Part shown: piece by piece, positions 1 through 8,419 of the stretch
Layout of the letters: every line of letters begins with the position of its first letter
Numbering within the stretch: position 1 is the first letter of the stretch
Source of the DNA: an uncultured Lachnospiraceae bacterium
GTDB taxonomy: Bacteria > Bacillota > Clostridia > Lachnospirales > Lachnospiraceae
Direction: 5' to 3'
DNA: 64,000 bases
Assembly (NCBI GenBank): GCA_910583605.1
Contig: CAJTXN010000010.1
Location: 44,351-108,350, forward strand
Notes under the pieces: model-generated
Databases searched by the model: none
What the model was told of the DNA's origin: nothing
What the model saw: only the letters and a program-made list of their open reading frames with translations
Made by a program: the position numbers and the translations under genes

Positions 1-1
1 A

Positions 2-301
2 TCTGCGATTCTGGATGCAGAGGCAGAGAAAGAAGCAGCAATTCTTCGGGCGGAAGCGAAAAAGGAAGCTACGATTCGTGAAGCCGAAGGTCAGGCGGAA
101 GCCATTCTGGCAGTACAGAAAGCCAATGCAGACGGTATCCGCTTCATAAAAGAGGCAGGCGCCGATGATGCGGTCATTCAGCTTAAGAGTCTGGAAGCAT
201 TTGCAAAAGCGGCAGACGGCCAGGCTACAAAGATTATCATTCCTTCCGAGATTCAGGGGATGGCAGGGACATTGAAGGCGCTGGCAGAGACCGTGAAGTA
301 A
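2..301 (+). CDS. SPFH/band-7 family protein, C-terminal 99 residues (partial)
   Basis: Open frame from the window edge to TAA at 299-301. The visible part is an Ala/Glu/Lys-rich coiled coil (AEKEAAILRAEAKKEA, then REAEGQAEAIL) followed by a short globular tail ending in TLKALAETVK. This is the usual C-terminus of bacterial stomatin/prohibitin-like (SPFH) membrane scaffold proteins, which form oligomers at the membrane. The N-terminal membrane anchor and SPFH domain lie outside the window, so the exact subfamily (QmcA/HflK/HflC-like) cannot be decided. A terminator-like hairpin follows. Confidence 0.8.
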   Translation, partial: SAILDAEAEKEAAILRAEAKKEATIREAEGQAEAILAVQKANADGIRFIKEAGADDAVIQLKSLEAFAKAADGQATKIIIPSEIQGMAGTLKALAETVK

Positions 302-340
302 TTGGTTTTAGTGACGGATATATTGTAAAGTTTATATTTC

Positions 341-376
341 ACCGGCGTGGCGTAAGTCACGCCGGAATTATTATTC
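341..376 (+). terminator. Intrinsic terminator-like hairpin after the SPFH gene
   Basis: Perfect 8-bp stem CCGGCGTG (342-349) / CACGCCGG (358-365) with an 8-nt loop, followed by a weak AT-rich tract (AATTATTATT). It sits 40 nt after the SPFH stop codon. Confidence 0.6.
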
Positions 377-641
377 TGTAATATATTTATGAAGCATTAC
401 GATTTAAAAAAATTTAAAAGCATGAATGATTATATTGATATTATTAATTTAGGTATGATAAATTAATACGACATGATTAATTTTCTAAATTATTTACCGG
501 CCATTATAGAGATTAAGTTCTTTGTAACGGCTATTTTTTCACAATTAATTATTGCATAAATGGAAAATTAATATTACAATCTACATAGAATTTTCAGGAG
601 TAACTTTGAAATAGAATTTAAATCGAAATGAGGTAAGAAAT
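377..641 (+). promoter_or_regulatory. AT-rich upstream region of argF
   Basis: About 265 nt of very AT-rich DNA without a supportable gene. It must hold the argF promoter. The stretch from 421 (CATGAATGATTATATTGA) loosely resembles the ArgR box of Firmicutes, but only half of the palindrome is good, so an ArgR operator is a weak suggestion. A ribosome binding site (GAGGTAAG) lies just before the argF ATG. Confidence 0.3.
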
Positions 642-1658
642 ATGGCAAAGACAAATATTGATTTAACGGGACGGAATTTCCTGACATTAAAAGATTTTAA
701 TAAAGACGAAATACTGTATCTGATCGATCTGGCAGAGGAATATAAAGATAAGAAGAAAAAGGGAATCCGGGTGGATGATTACCACGGAAAAAATGTGGCT
801 TTGATTTTCGAAAAGACCAGTACCCGTACCCGCTGTTCCTTTGAAGTGGCAGCCAGCGATCTGGGAATGGGTTCTACCTATTTAGACCCTTCCGGCTCCC
901 AGATCGGAAAAAAGGAAAGTATTGCAGATACTGCCAGAGTTCTTGGAAGAATGTATGACGGTATAGAATACCGTGGATTTGAGCAGAGTATTGTAGAGGA
1001 ACTTGCGGAATATGCAGGCGTGCCGGTATGGAACGGGCTCACCAATGAATATCATCCGACCCAGATGATAGCGGATATGCTTACGGTACGGGAAAAGCTG
1101 GGACGTTTGGAAGGCGTTAAATTCGTATATATGGGAGATGCCAGATATAATATGGGCAATTCCCTTATGATAGTCTGTGCGAAACTGGGTCTGCATTTTG
1201 TTGCATGTACGGCAAAGGAATATTTTCCGGACCCGGAACTTGTGAAACAGTGCGAGGCATATGCAGAGGAGTCCGGCGGAAGTATAACTCTGACAGAAGA
1301 TGCCATGGAAGGAACAAAAGATGCAGATGTAATTTATACGGATGTGTGGGTATCCATGGGTGAACCGGATTCCGTATGGGAAGAAAGAATCAAAGCCCTT
1401 ATGCCGTATCAGGTAAATAAAAAGATTATGGATAATTCAAAAGAGAGTGCAATTTTTATGCACTGCCTTCCTGCCTTCCATGACCTGAAGACAAAAATCG
1501 GAAAAGAAATCCATGAAAAGTTCGGAATTACCGAGATGGAAGTAACGGATGAAGTATTTGAATCCGGGCAGTCCGTGGTGTTTGATGAGGCCGAGAACCG
1601 TATGCATTCCATTAAGGCGATCATGGCGGCAACACTGAAACCATCGGAATTCAAATAG
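642..1658 (+). CDS. argF: Ornithine carbamoyltransferase
   Basis: Joins carbamoyl phosphate and ornithine to citrulline plus phosphate in cytoplasmic arginine synthesis. The 338 residues are the full family length. Visible signature elements are the carbamoyl-phosphate loop STRTR (60-64), HPTQ (138-141), the ornithine-loop SMG (238-240) and the HCLP motif (274-277) carrying the catalytic cysteine. The ATG follows GAGGTAAGAAAT. The gene is well separated from the upstream gene and is probably transcribed from its own promoter. A catabolic role (ArcB) cannot be formally excluded, but no arcA or arcC is near. Confidence 0.95.
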   Translation: MAKTNIDLTGRNFLTLKDFNKDEILYLIDLAEEYKDKKKKGIRVDDYHGKNVALIFEKTSTRTRCSFEVAASDLGMGSTYLDPSGSQIGKKESIADTARVLGRMYDGIEYRGFEQSIVEELAEYAGVPVWNGLTNEYHPTQMIADMLTVREKLGRLEGVKFVYMGDARYNMGNSLMIVCAKLGLHFVACTAKEYFPDPELVKQCEAYAEESGGSITLTEDAMEGTKDADVIYTDVWVSMGEPDSVWEERIKALMPYQVNKKIMDNSKESAIFMHCLPAFHDLKTKIGKEIHEKFGITEMEVTDEVFESGQSVVFDEAENRMHSIKAIMAATLKPSEFK

Positions 1659-1675
1659 AAAAGGAAGGTATCACA

Positions 1676-1990
1676 GTGGCTATCTTTGACAGGAATTACC
1701 TGAAAATTGACAGGAGAAAACGCTCGTTAAACAACAGTTCTTTTTTATATGACGGAATTAATTTTATTCTGGGACTGGGAATTATTGTATGTGCGTTTCT
1801 GATTTTTGTGGATATTGATGAGTATGAGCGGTTGTTTACCCTTGTATTTTTTATGTCCGCAACCATGAATCTGGTAATGGGAATCAAATATTTTAAGCGC
1901 CATGAATGGGTAAAAGCTGTTTCATTGTTTTTGGCGGTTCTGATATTGTATGCGGTGGCAGTCATCAGTTTAATAGCTTTATGGCTATAG
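1676..1990 (+). CDS. Small membrane protein of unknown function
   Basis: 104 residues, with a GTG start preceded by GGAAGG. A basic N-terminus (about 1-25, DRNYLKIDRRKR) is followed by three predicted membrane segments at roughly 30-48, 54-72 and 80-103. No catalytic motif is visible. It starts 17 nt after argF and may be cotranscribed with it. I do not recognise a named family; small proteins of this form are common next to coaX in Lachnospiraceae, but that is from memory. Confidence 0.7.
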   Translation: MAIFDRNYLKIDRRKRSLNNSSFLYDGINFILGLGIIVCAFLIFVDIDEYERLFTLVFFMSATMNLVMGIKYFKRHEWVKAVSLFLAVLILYAVAVISLIALWL

Positions 1991-2006
1991 AAAGGCATGG
2001 AGAAAA

Positions 2007-2333
2007 ATGGAAGAAACAATGGTATTGTGCGGGGCAAGTGCATATGAAAAGAAATTTTATTTAAATCCGGAGTTTTCTGCACTGCCGGATTCGGTTCAGA
2101 AGGAACTTAACATTATGTGCGTGCTGTTTACCGAGGAAGTGGGAGGTATTCTGACACTGGAATATAATGAAGAAGGACATCTGGAACTAAAAGTACAGAG
2201 TAAGGATTATGACCCTTTATTTGATGAAATCGGCAGCGGATTAAAGATAAAACAGCTTATAAATGAAAAACAGGATTTATTTGAGGCACTGGAAACATTT
2301 TACAGAGTGTTTGTGCTGGGATTGGAGGATTAG
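2007..2333 (+). CDS. Conserved hypothetical protein (DUF6145-like) upstream of coaX
   Basis: 108-residue acidic soluble protein with no membrane segment. It contains ACSAYEKKFYLNPEF-like and YDPLFDEIGSG elements that I associate with a short uncharacterised Clostridia family (DUF6145), from recall rather than a search. Its stop TAG (2331-2333) touches the coaX ATG at 2334, so the two are almost certainly cotranscribed and translationally coupled. Function unknown. Confidence 0.7.
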   Translation: MEETMVLCGASAYEKKFYLNPEFSALPDSVQKELNIMCVLFTEEVGGILTLEYNEEGHLELKVQSKDYDPLFDEIGSGLKIKQLINEKQDLFEALETFYRVFVLGLED

Positions 2334-3101
2334 ATGTTATTAGTCGTTGATATAGGAAATACCAATATAACCCTGGGAGTATTTGATGGTGAAGAGCTGG
2401 AAGCGACGTTCCGGATGACAACAAAGATTCAGAGAACTTCGGATGAGTTCGGAATTTTATTATGCGAATTGTTAGGAAGCCGAAAGATTTCCAACGAGGA
2501 TATCACAGATGTCATTATATCATCGGTAGTTCCGGATGTTATGTATTCTTTTGAGAATTCCGTGAGAAAATATTTTGGAAAATCGCCTATCGTTGTGGGC
2601 CCGGGAATCAAAACAGGCATCCGCATGGTGACCGGAAATGCCCATGAGATTGGTGCGGATAGAATAGTTGACGCGGTAGGTGCATATGAATTATATGGCG
2701 GACCCGTAATCGTAATGGATTTCGGAACCGCAACCACTTATGATTACATTACGGAAGAGGGGGCGTTTGCCGCAGGAATCACTTCGCCGGGTATTAAAAT
2801 CTGTGCCAAGGCATTGTGGGAGGATGCTGCCAAACTGCCGAAGATTGAGATAAAAAAGCCGGAATCCATTCTGGCAAAGGATACGATTTCCAGTATGCAG
2901 GCCGGTCTTGTATACGGTCATATCGGACAGACCGAATATATTATTGATAAAATTAAAGAAGAAACGGGTATCTGCAGTATCAAAGCAATCGCAACAGGCG
3001 GACTGGGAAAGATAATTGCAGATGCAACAGACAGAATCGACATTTACGATGCCAACCTGACACTTCAGGGACTGAGACTGATATACGAAAAGAACCGTTA
3101 G
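2334..3101 (+). CDS. coaX: Type III pantothenate kinase
   Basis: Phosphorylates pantothenate, the first step of coenzyme A synthesis, in the cytoplasm. The 255 residues match the CoaX family of the ASKHA fold. The N-terminal phosphate loop DIGNT is at 6-10, the metal/substrate motif GADRIVDAVGA near 107-117 and DFGTATTYD near 130-138; the end LQGLRLIYEKNR is typical. Type III enzymes are not inhibited by CoA and need a monovalent cation (family knowledge). Directly abuts the preceding gene and is followed after 12 nt by dusB, which suggests one operon. Confidence 0.95.
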   Translation: MLLVVDIGNTNITLGVFDGEELEATFRMTTKIQRTSDEFGILLCELLGSRKISNEDITDVIISSVVPDVMYSFENSVRKYFGKSPIVVGPGIKTGIRMVTGNAHEIGADRIVDAVGAYELYGGPVIVMDFGTATTYDYITEEGAFAAGITSPGIKICAKALWEDAAKLPKIEIKKPESILAKDTISSMQAGLVYGHIGQTEYIIDKIKEETGICSIKAIATGGLGKIIADATDRIDIYDANLTLQGLRLIYEKNR

Positions 3102-3113
3102 GCAGGGATATGG

Positions 3114-4082
3114 ATGAAGATAGGAAACATTACGATAGAGAATAATACGGCGCTGGCGCCCATGGCGGGCGTCACAGATCTGGCTTTTCGGCAGCTTTGC
3201 CGGGAAATGGGCTGCGGATTATTGTATACGGAAATGGTCAGCGCAAAAGCGATATTATATAAGAATAAAAATACATTTCCGCTTTTGGAAACGGCACCGG
3301 CGGAACATCCCATTGCAGTCCAGATTTTCGGTTCCGATGCAGATATTATGGCGGATATGGCGGCAAAACTGGCCGAGGAACGAAGTTTTGACATTATAGA
3401 TATCAATATGGGCTGTCCGGTTCCCAAGATTGTAAATAATCATGAGGGAAGCGCACTGATGAAGAATCCGAAGCTGGTGGAGCAGATTCTTGACAAGATG
3501 GTTAAGAAGGTAAATAAACCCGTTACGATTAAAATAAGAAAAGGTTTTGACGAGCAGTCAGTGAATGCCGTGGAGATTGCAAAGATTGCGGAAGCCTGCG
3601 GTGTCAGTGCACTGGCTGTCCATGGACGGACAAGGGAGGAATATTATTCCGGTACTGCAGATTACGGAATCATTGCGGCAGTGAAGCGGGGGGTTTCCAT
3701 ACCGGTCATTGGCAACGGTGATATCAGGAGCGCTGCGGACGCAAAACGCATGTATGAAACTACCGGTTGTGACGGTATTATGATTGGCCGGGCAGCCAGA
3801 GGAAATCCCTGGATTTTTAAAGAGATTGCTTCATATTTTAGCCATGGAACGGTCCCGGAACGGCCGACGCCGGAGGAAATTAAGGCTATGATACTGAAAC
3901 ATGCAGAACTGATGGTGCAGTATAAAGGAGAATATACCGGAATCCGGGAAATGCGCAAACATGTTGCCTGGTATACAACAGGTATGCCTCATTCGGCGGC
4001 TGTCCGTAATCAGGTGAACCGGATTGAAAGTCTGGCGGGACTGAAAGAGATGCTGGGAAGCTTGACATTAAAGGCGCTTTAA
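3114..4082 (+). CDS. dusB: tRNA-dihydrouridine synthase (DusB family)
   Basis: FMN-dependent enzyme reducing uridine to dihydrouridine in tRNA. 322 residues in a TIM-barrel: LAPMAGVTDLAFR at 14-26, the catalytic cysteine C101 in INMGCP, the RKGF and HGRT elements near 141 and 165, and the FMN phosphate site IGNGDI and IGRAARGNPW around 200-230. The length fits the nifR3/DusB type. It begins 12 nt after coaX, so it probably shares the transcript. In many Firmicutes this gene sits just before greA and lysS, as here. Confidence 0.93.
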   Translation: MKIGNITIENNTALAPMAGVTDLAFRQLCREMGCGLLYTEMVSAKAILYKNKNTFPLLETAPAEHPIAVQIFGSDADIMADMAAKLAEERSFDIIDINMGCPVPKIVNNHEGSALMKNPKLVEQILDKMVKKVNKPVTIKIRKGFDEQSVNAVEIAKIAEACGVSALAVHGRTREEYYSGTADYGIIAAVKRGVSIPVIGNGDIRSAADAKRMYETTGCDGIMIGRAARGNPWIFKEIASYFSHGTVPERPTPEEIKAMILKHAELMVQYKGEYTGIREMRKHVAWYTTGMPHSAAVRNQVNRIESLAGLKEMLGSLTLKAL

Positions 4083-4210
4083 GTTATAATCCATTTTTAT
4101 TGGGGAATATTCCCTTCCTTTAATTGGAAGAGGTATTTTATTGTTTAAATTTATCAGGTAATACATTTTACAATTCGTTATTATAAAGTGTAGCAGAAAG
4201 GATGCAGAAA

Positions 4211-4696
4211 ATGGCAGATAAGAAGAATATATTAACTTATGCAGGACTTAAGAAACTGGAAGAGGAATTAGAGAATTTAAAAGTAGTCAGAAGAAAAGAG
4301 ATTGCTGACAAGATCAAGGAAGCAAGAGAGCAGGGCGATTTATCCGAAAATGCAGAGTATGACGCTGCAAAAGAGGAACAGGGTCATATTGAAAAGAGAA
4401 TTGAAGAAATCGAGAAAATTCTTAAAAATGCCGAAGTGGTTGACGAGGAAGAAATTGATTTAGATAAAATAAATATCGGCTGTAAAGTGAAAGTATTTGA
4501 TATGGAATTTGATGAAGAAATCGAGTTTAAACTGGTGGGTTCCACCGAAGCGGACAGTCTGAATAATAAGATTTCCAATGAATCACCGCTTGGAAGAGCT
4601 TTGATCGGATGTAAGATCGGTGAAGTTGTGGATGTGGAAACCCAGGGAGGTATCGCACAGTACAGAATTCTGGATATACAGAGAAACGTTGAGTAA
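4211..4696 (+). CDS. greA: Transcription elongation factor GreA
   Basis: Binds the RNA polymerase secondary channel and stimulates cleavage of backtracked transcripts. 161 residues from ATG 4211; an in-frame ATG at 4202 exists but lies immediately after AGAAAGG, while 4211 has normal 9-nt spacing and gives the usual MADKKNILTYAGLKKLEEEL start. The N-terminal coiled-coil hairpin spans about 12-75 with the tip acidic pair in GDLSENAEYDAAKEEQ; the C-terminal FKBP-like domain is at about 82-158 (SPLGRALIGCKIGEVV). Next to lysS, a common arrangement. Confidence 0.95.
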   Translation: MADKKNILTYAGLKKLEEELENLKVVRRKEIADKIKEAREQGDLSENAEYDAAKEEQGHIEKRIEEIEKILKNAEVVDEEEIDLDKINIGCKVKVFDMEFDEEIEFKLVGSTEADSLNNKISNESPLGRALIGCKIGEVVDVETQGGIAQYRILDIQRNVE

Positions 4697-4784
4697 TCCG
4701 GCAGCATAAACGGGCAGCCCTGTTGAAATAAATCACGGGTTTTGCAGGTATATGGATACAATTAGAATAAAAGGAGTGGAGACA

Positions 4785-6275
4785 GTGGAGCAGAAGAATA
4801 ACCCTCAGGAGCAGGATATCAACCAGTTATTGAAAGTGAGAAGGGAAAAGCTGGCAGCTTTGTGTGAGAACGGTAAGAATCCCTTTGAAATCATGAAATA
4901 TGACGTATCCCATCACAGTATGGAAATTAAGGATAATTTTGAGACATTGAAAGGACAGCAGGTTTCCGTTGCAGGACGAATTATGTCCAAACGTGTGATG
5001 GGTAAGGCATCTTTTTGTAATGTTCAGGATTTACAGGGAAATATTCAGTCTTATGTGGCAAGGGACAGCATTGGCGAAGAATCCTATGCGTATTTTAAGA
5101 AATATGATATCGGTGACATTGTGGGTATTAAAGGTGAAGTGTTTGAAACCAAGACCGGAGAAAAGTCAATTCATGCTTCCGAGGTAACGTTATTATCCAA
5201 GAGTCTTCAGATTCTTCCTGAAAAGTTTCATGGTTTAACGAATACAGATATCCGTTACAGACAGAGATATACGGATTTGATCATGAATCCTGATGTGAAG
5301 GAGACGTTTATCAAGCGTTCCAGGATTATCAGTTCCATTCGTCATTATCTGGATGCAAAGGGCTTTATGGAGGTTGAAACTCCGATGCTGGTTTCCAATG
5401 CAGGCGGAGCTTCCGCAAGACCGTTTGAAACCCATTATAATGCCCTGGATGAGGACGTAAAGCTGAGAATTTCTCTGGAATTACCCTTGAAGAGACTGAT
5501 CGTAGGCGGAATGGAGCGGGTATATGAAATCGGCAGGGTATTCCGTAATGAGGGTGTGGATACCAGACACAATCCGGAATTTACCCTGATGGAGTTGTAT
5601 CAGGCTTATACCGATTATATCGGTATGATGGATTTGACCGAGGATATGTTCCGCCATGTTGCCATGGAAGTGAACGGAACAACCAAGGTTACTTATGGAG
5701 ACGTGGAAATCGACCTTGGCAAGCCTTTTGAGAGAATGACAATGATCGAGGCCGTTAAGAAGTATTCCGGCGTGGATTTCTCTGAGATTCAGACTACCGA
5801 AGAGGCAAAGAAAATAGCGGATGAAAAGCATGTGGAATATGAAGACCGGCATAAGAGAGGCGACATTCTCAATCTGTTCTTTGAAACTTTTGTTGAAGAG
5901 CATTTGGTTCAGCCGACCTTTATCATGGATCATCCGGTTGAAATTTCTCCGCTGACCAAGAGAAAGCCGGAAAACCCGGATTATGTGGAACGTTTTGAGT
6001 TATTTATTACCTGTCGTGAGATGTGTAATGCTTATTCCGAGCTGAATGACCCGATTGACCAGAGAGAGCGTTTTATGGAACAGGAGAAGCTTCTGGCTCA
6101 GGGAGATGAGGAAGCCAACCATTTGGATGAGGATTTCCTCAATGCGCTTGAAATCGGTATGCCGCCGACTGGGGGAATCGGGTATGGTATTGACAGACTG
6201 GTGATGCTGCTGACGAATTCGCCGGCGATAAGGGATGTGTTGTTGTTCCCAACAATGAAGCCCATCGACAAATAA
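4785..6275 (+). CDS. lysS: Lysyl-tRNA synthetase, class II
   Basis: Charges tRNA-Lys with lysine. I prefer the GTG at 4785 (AAAGGAG 9 nt upstream), giving 496 residues, over the in-frame ATG at 4752 that has no ribosome binding site. The OB-fold anticodon domain (AGRIMSKRVMGKASF) is followed by the class II core: motif 2 (RVFRNEGVDTRHNPEF) and motif 3 (GIGYGIDRLVMLL) close to the C-terminus, which ends LLFPTMKPIDK. The coding sequence is intact, but the sequence right after its stop is no longer chromosomal in character: the ICE begins here. An insertion that restores the last codons is the usual way such elements spare an essential host gene. Confidence 0.95.
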   Translation: MEQKNNPQEQDINQLLKVRREKLAALCENGKNPFEIMKYDVSHHSMEIKDNFETLKGQQVSVAGRIMSKRVMGKASFCNVQDLQGNIQSYVARDSIGEESYAYFKKYDIGDIVGIKGEVFETKTGEKSIHASEVTLLSKSLQILPEKFHGLTNTDIRYRQRYTDLIMNPDVKETFIKRSRIISSIRHYLDAKGFMEVETPMLVSNAGGASARPFETHYNALDEDVKLRISLELPLKRLIVGGMERVYEIGRVFRNEGVDTRHNPEFTLMELYQAYTDYIGMMDLTEDMFRHVAMEVNGTTKVTYGDVEIDLGKPFERMTMIEAVKKYSGVDFSEIQTTEEAKKIADEKHVEYEDRHKRGDILNLFFETFVEEHLVQPTFIMDHPVEISPLTKRKPENPDYVERFELFITCREMCNAYSELNDPIDQRERFMEQEKLLAQGDEEANHLDEDFLNALEIGMPPTGGIGYGIDRLVMLLTNSPAIRDVLLFPTMKPIDK

Positions 6276-6340
6276 ACCCAGTAAAATCAAGGGTTTCCGG
6301 CTCCTCAAATCCGAGTTGACAACAAATTGACAACAATTTT
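6230..6340. other. Probable left ICE junction (attL region) at the 3' end of lysS
   Basis: The gene content changes from housekeeping to conjugation immediately after lysS. The last 45 nt of lysS are the likely att core region. Two copies of TTGACAACAA (6316-6325 and 6327-6336), 11 nt apart, look like the tandem arm-type sites bound by tyrosine integrases. A 6-bp hairpin TTCGTA/TACGAA follows at 6341-6356. The matching right end is not in the window, so the core cannot be delimited. Confidence 0.4.
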
Positions 6341-6414
6341 TCGTATCAATACGAAGAATTACGACGCAGAATGAATAGTTGGCGGCTGAAACGCAATACA
6401 GCACGTATCGCTGA

Positions 6415-6458
6415 GAGAACACTTTTTGAAAGAAATTTCAAAGGTGTTCTCTTTTTTT
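6415..6458 (+). terminator. Strong intrinsic terminator downstream of lysS/attL
   Basis: A long stem GAGAACAC...TTGAAA / TTTCAAAGGTGTTCTC (6415-6431 with 6436-6451, one bulge) with a GAAA loop is followed by seven T. It would insulate the element from lysS readthrough. Confidence 0.8.
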
Positions 6459-6509
6459 CGTTTGGTGCAACTCTCTGTCGAACAACAAATTGAATGGAGG
6501 ATTTAATTT

Positions 6510-6782
6510 ATGATTAGTGACAGGACGAAAGCCTATTATGATTTGAAAAAACGAAATGATGTGCGAGAAAGTGCAAAGAGACTGCGCAGGCAGTTCCTCC
6601 GGTATAAGGATGCAGAAATCGTCTATAGCATTACGCACAAGAAACTGTTGGAGCTCGCTGGTAAAGCAGGAGCCATATATCGAATGGATGGAACTGTTCT
6701 GATTAACCGGGATATTTTTGATGAATATCTGGAACAGTTTCATGAGCCGAGTACCTTGGCTTCACAGGAGGATAAAGAATGA
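6510..6782 (+). CDS. Small ICE DNA-binding protein (DUF6462-like)
   Basis: 90 residues, ATG preceded by ATGGAGGATTTAATTT. The N-terminus is strongly basic (LKKRNDVRESAKRLRRQFLR). The remainder, VYSITHKKLLELAGKAGAIYRMDGTVLINRDIFDEYLE, has the layout of an excisionase/MerR-like helix-turn-helix module: helix, wing with a Gly turn, helix. I associate it with DUF6462 of Clostridia ICEs. It overlaps the next gene by ATGA, so the pair is translationally coupled. Likely an accessory DNA-binding or excision factor (inference). Confidence 0.7.
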   Translation: MISDRTKAYYDLKKRNDVRESAKRLRRQFLRYKDAEIVYSITHKKLLELAGKAGAIYRMDGTVLINRDIFDEYLEQFHEPSTLASQEDKE

Positions 6783-7264
6783 GCGGGAATCTATGGATGT
6801 TTTCGGATATGTTGGACGATGAAGATGCGAAGATGATACAGCATGAATTTGTCACCTATTATGAGGGCGCTGATTATTACGGACTGGGTCTGAAAGTCTT
6901 TACAAGGTTGGCCCATGAAGCAGGTGCGGTGTATAAGATTGGAAAGCGGGTCTTAATACGGCGAGATATTTTTGAAGAGTATCTCAGGATATTGCGACGC
7001 AAAGAGGATACATCCGAGATGGATGAAAACATGAAAAGTGAGGATAATGATATGAGACAAGGAGCATTAACATTAGATGCCCAGACTGGGCGAATGGATA
7101 TCCGATTTGATCTGGAGAATTATTACGGAGGTCTCCACTGCGGAGAGTGTCTGGATATTCTTATCAATGGAGATTGGGTACCGACCAGAATTGAAATGGG
7201 AGACGGTTGGTATCTGACTGGGATCAAGACGGACAATCTTGAAGGTCTGATTGTAAGAATTTAA
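6779..7264 (+). CDS. DUF6462-like domain fused to a DUF5348-like domain
   Basis: 161 residues. The first 80 or so repeat the plan of the preceding protein (GLKVFTRLAHEAGAVYKIGKRVLIRRDIFEEYL against AGKAGAIYRMDGTVLINRDIFDEYL), so they are tandem paralogues. After an acidic linker comes a separate C-terminal module (about 92-161: ENYYGGLHCGECLDILINGDWVPTRIEMGDGWYLTGI), typical of the short DUF5348 proteins often encoded alone in ICEs. An internal ATG at 7052 could also yield the C-terminal module by itself. A terminator follows. Confidence 0.65.
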   Translation: MSGNLWMFSDMLDDEDAKMIQHEFVTYYEGADYYGLGLKVFTRLAHEAGAVYKIGKRVLIRRDIFEEYLRILRRKEDTSEMDENMKSEDNDMRQGALTLDAQTGRMDIRFDLENYYGGLHCGECLDILINGDWVPTRIEMGDGWYLTGIKTDNLEGLIVRI

Positions 7265-7279
7265 TAGTAACTTATCGCC

Positions 7280-7314
7280 GGGCGGTTTCTATTTACAGGA
7301 GCCGCCCTTTTTTT
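7280..7314 (+). terminator. Intrinsic terminator after the DUF6462/DUF5348 genes
   Basis: GGGCGGTTTC / GGAGCCGCCC form a GC-rich stem with G-U pairs around a short loop, followed by seven T. Confidence 0.75.
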
Positions 7315-7345
7315 ATGCCCATTTTCAAAAGAGGAGGTGTTCCGA

Positions 7346-8419
7346 GTGAAGTGTCTGATGAAATATCAGTGGGTAAAGCTGCCCAGAAATCGTCTGCCTG
7401 AGGGCAAGGGGGTAATGGGCGCATGGGCGCGTCTGGCATCCCGTGCGGCATTCCGCAAGGGACAAGCCCTCTACTGTGGGCATATAAACGCTGTAAGCCC
7501 CGGAATGTGGTCAGGAGGTGTCGTAGGGTTAAAGAGCGTCCTCGGCTTAAAAAGCCGTCAGAAGGCTCTGGAAGTGCTTCAGACGCTGGCTGACCTAGGT
7601 TATGTGCAGTATACGCTTGACTCTAAAACGAAAAAACTGACATATCAAATTACAGATTGGGTAGTGAAATGTTCCGGAGAGGAATGTATGCAGGGCGCTG
7701 TTTATGCCACAGAAGGCTATGGTTTTCTATGCCTTCCGCGTAATATCACAGAACGTCTTGCGGAGAAGCGATATATCTTTGAGGAATCGGACGCATGGAT
7801 GGATCTCTGGTGCCATTCCGTATGGGAAGACCCGAACAATGCGTTTTCTTTTATGGCTCCAACTGTCCAGTATGGGAAGTACGGGGCTTTACTCACATTG
7901 GAAACCTTGGGACAGCGCTGGGGCTGGGAAAAGACAAAGGTATGGAGGTTTATGAAAAAGCATGGGGATGTCTTTGCCCTATACCGCCTTCCAGGCTCTT
8001 ATGGCTGTCTCATTTTTAATAAACTGTATCCGGCAGGATCAGAGGTTTCAGTTCCAAGCCAGGAGGAAGTTATGTGTATTCTTGGCAAAATACGCATTTG
8101 TGGTGCAAATACGCAGAAGTCAGGTTCAGACCATGAGCATATGAATAAGCTCATCACATGGTATAGCCGCAGACTGACTGGAAGTAACCTGTCAGATGCA
8201 GCCATACAGGATGCTGAAAATCGCGTTGCATTTTCAGACCCTATAATACGCGCGTATCTTTCTCCGTGTAGGAATTGTAAGAATTGTGGATATGACTGCC
8301 AAGGTAAAGGTTATATGACACAGGCAGTGATTGAAACGAGTAAAATCCGCGGGCCATGTGAGCCGGTGGATATCACAAAAATAGCAAAGGAGTGTTTTAC
8401 ATATGAGCAAGCAGGATGA
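7346..8419 (+). CDS. ICE conserved protein with winged-helix region and C-terminal cysteine cluster
   Basis: The GTG at 7346 is preferred (GAGGAGGT 8 nt upstream), giving 357 residues. The N-terminal part (about 1-115: PEGKGVMGAWARLASRAAF, then LGLKSRQKALEVLQTLADLGYVQY) resembles replication-initiator-type winged helix domains, and a second helix-turn-helix-like stretch (LETLGQRWGWEKTKVWRFMKKH) follows near 190. Near residue 305 the spacing CxxCxxCxxxC (CRNCKNCGYDC) suggests a metal site. It is the first gene after a terminator and overlaps the next gene by 17 nt. Likely a DNA-binding element protein; a replication or relaxosome role is only a guess. Confidence 0.6.
   Translation: MKCLMKYQWVKLPRNRLPEGKGVMGAWARLASRAAFRKGQALYCGHINAVSPGMWSGGVVGLKSVLGLKSRQKALEVLQTLADLGYVQYTLDSKTKKLTYQITDWVVKCSGEECMQGAVYATEGYGFLCLPRNITERLAEKRYIFEESDAWMDLWCHSVWEDPNNAFSFMAPTVQYGKYGALLTLETLGQRWGWEKTKVWRFMKKHGDVFALYRLPGSYGCLIFNKLYPAGSEVSVPSQEEVMCILGKIRICGANTQKSGSDHEHMNKLITWYSRRLTGSNLSDAAIQDAENRVAFSDPIIRAYLSPCRNCKNCGYDCQGKGYMTQAVIETSKIRGPCEPVDITKIAKECFTYEQAG

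Noticed and set aside
421..445. Firm ArgR operator ahead of argF
   Set aside because: Only one half-site resembles the consensus; kept as a weak suggestion only.
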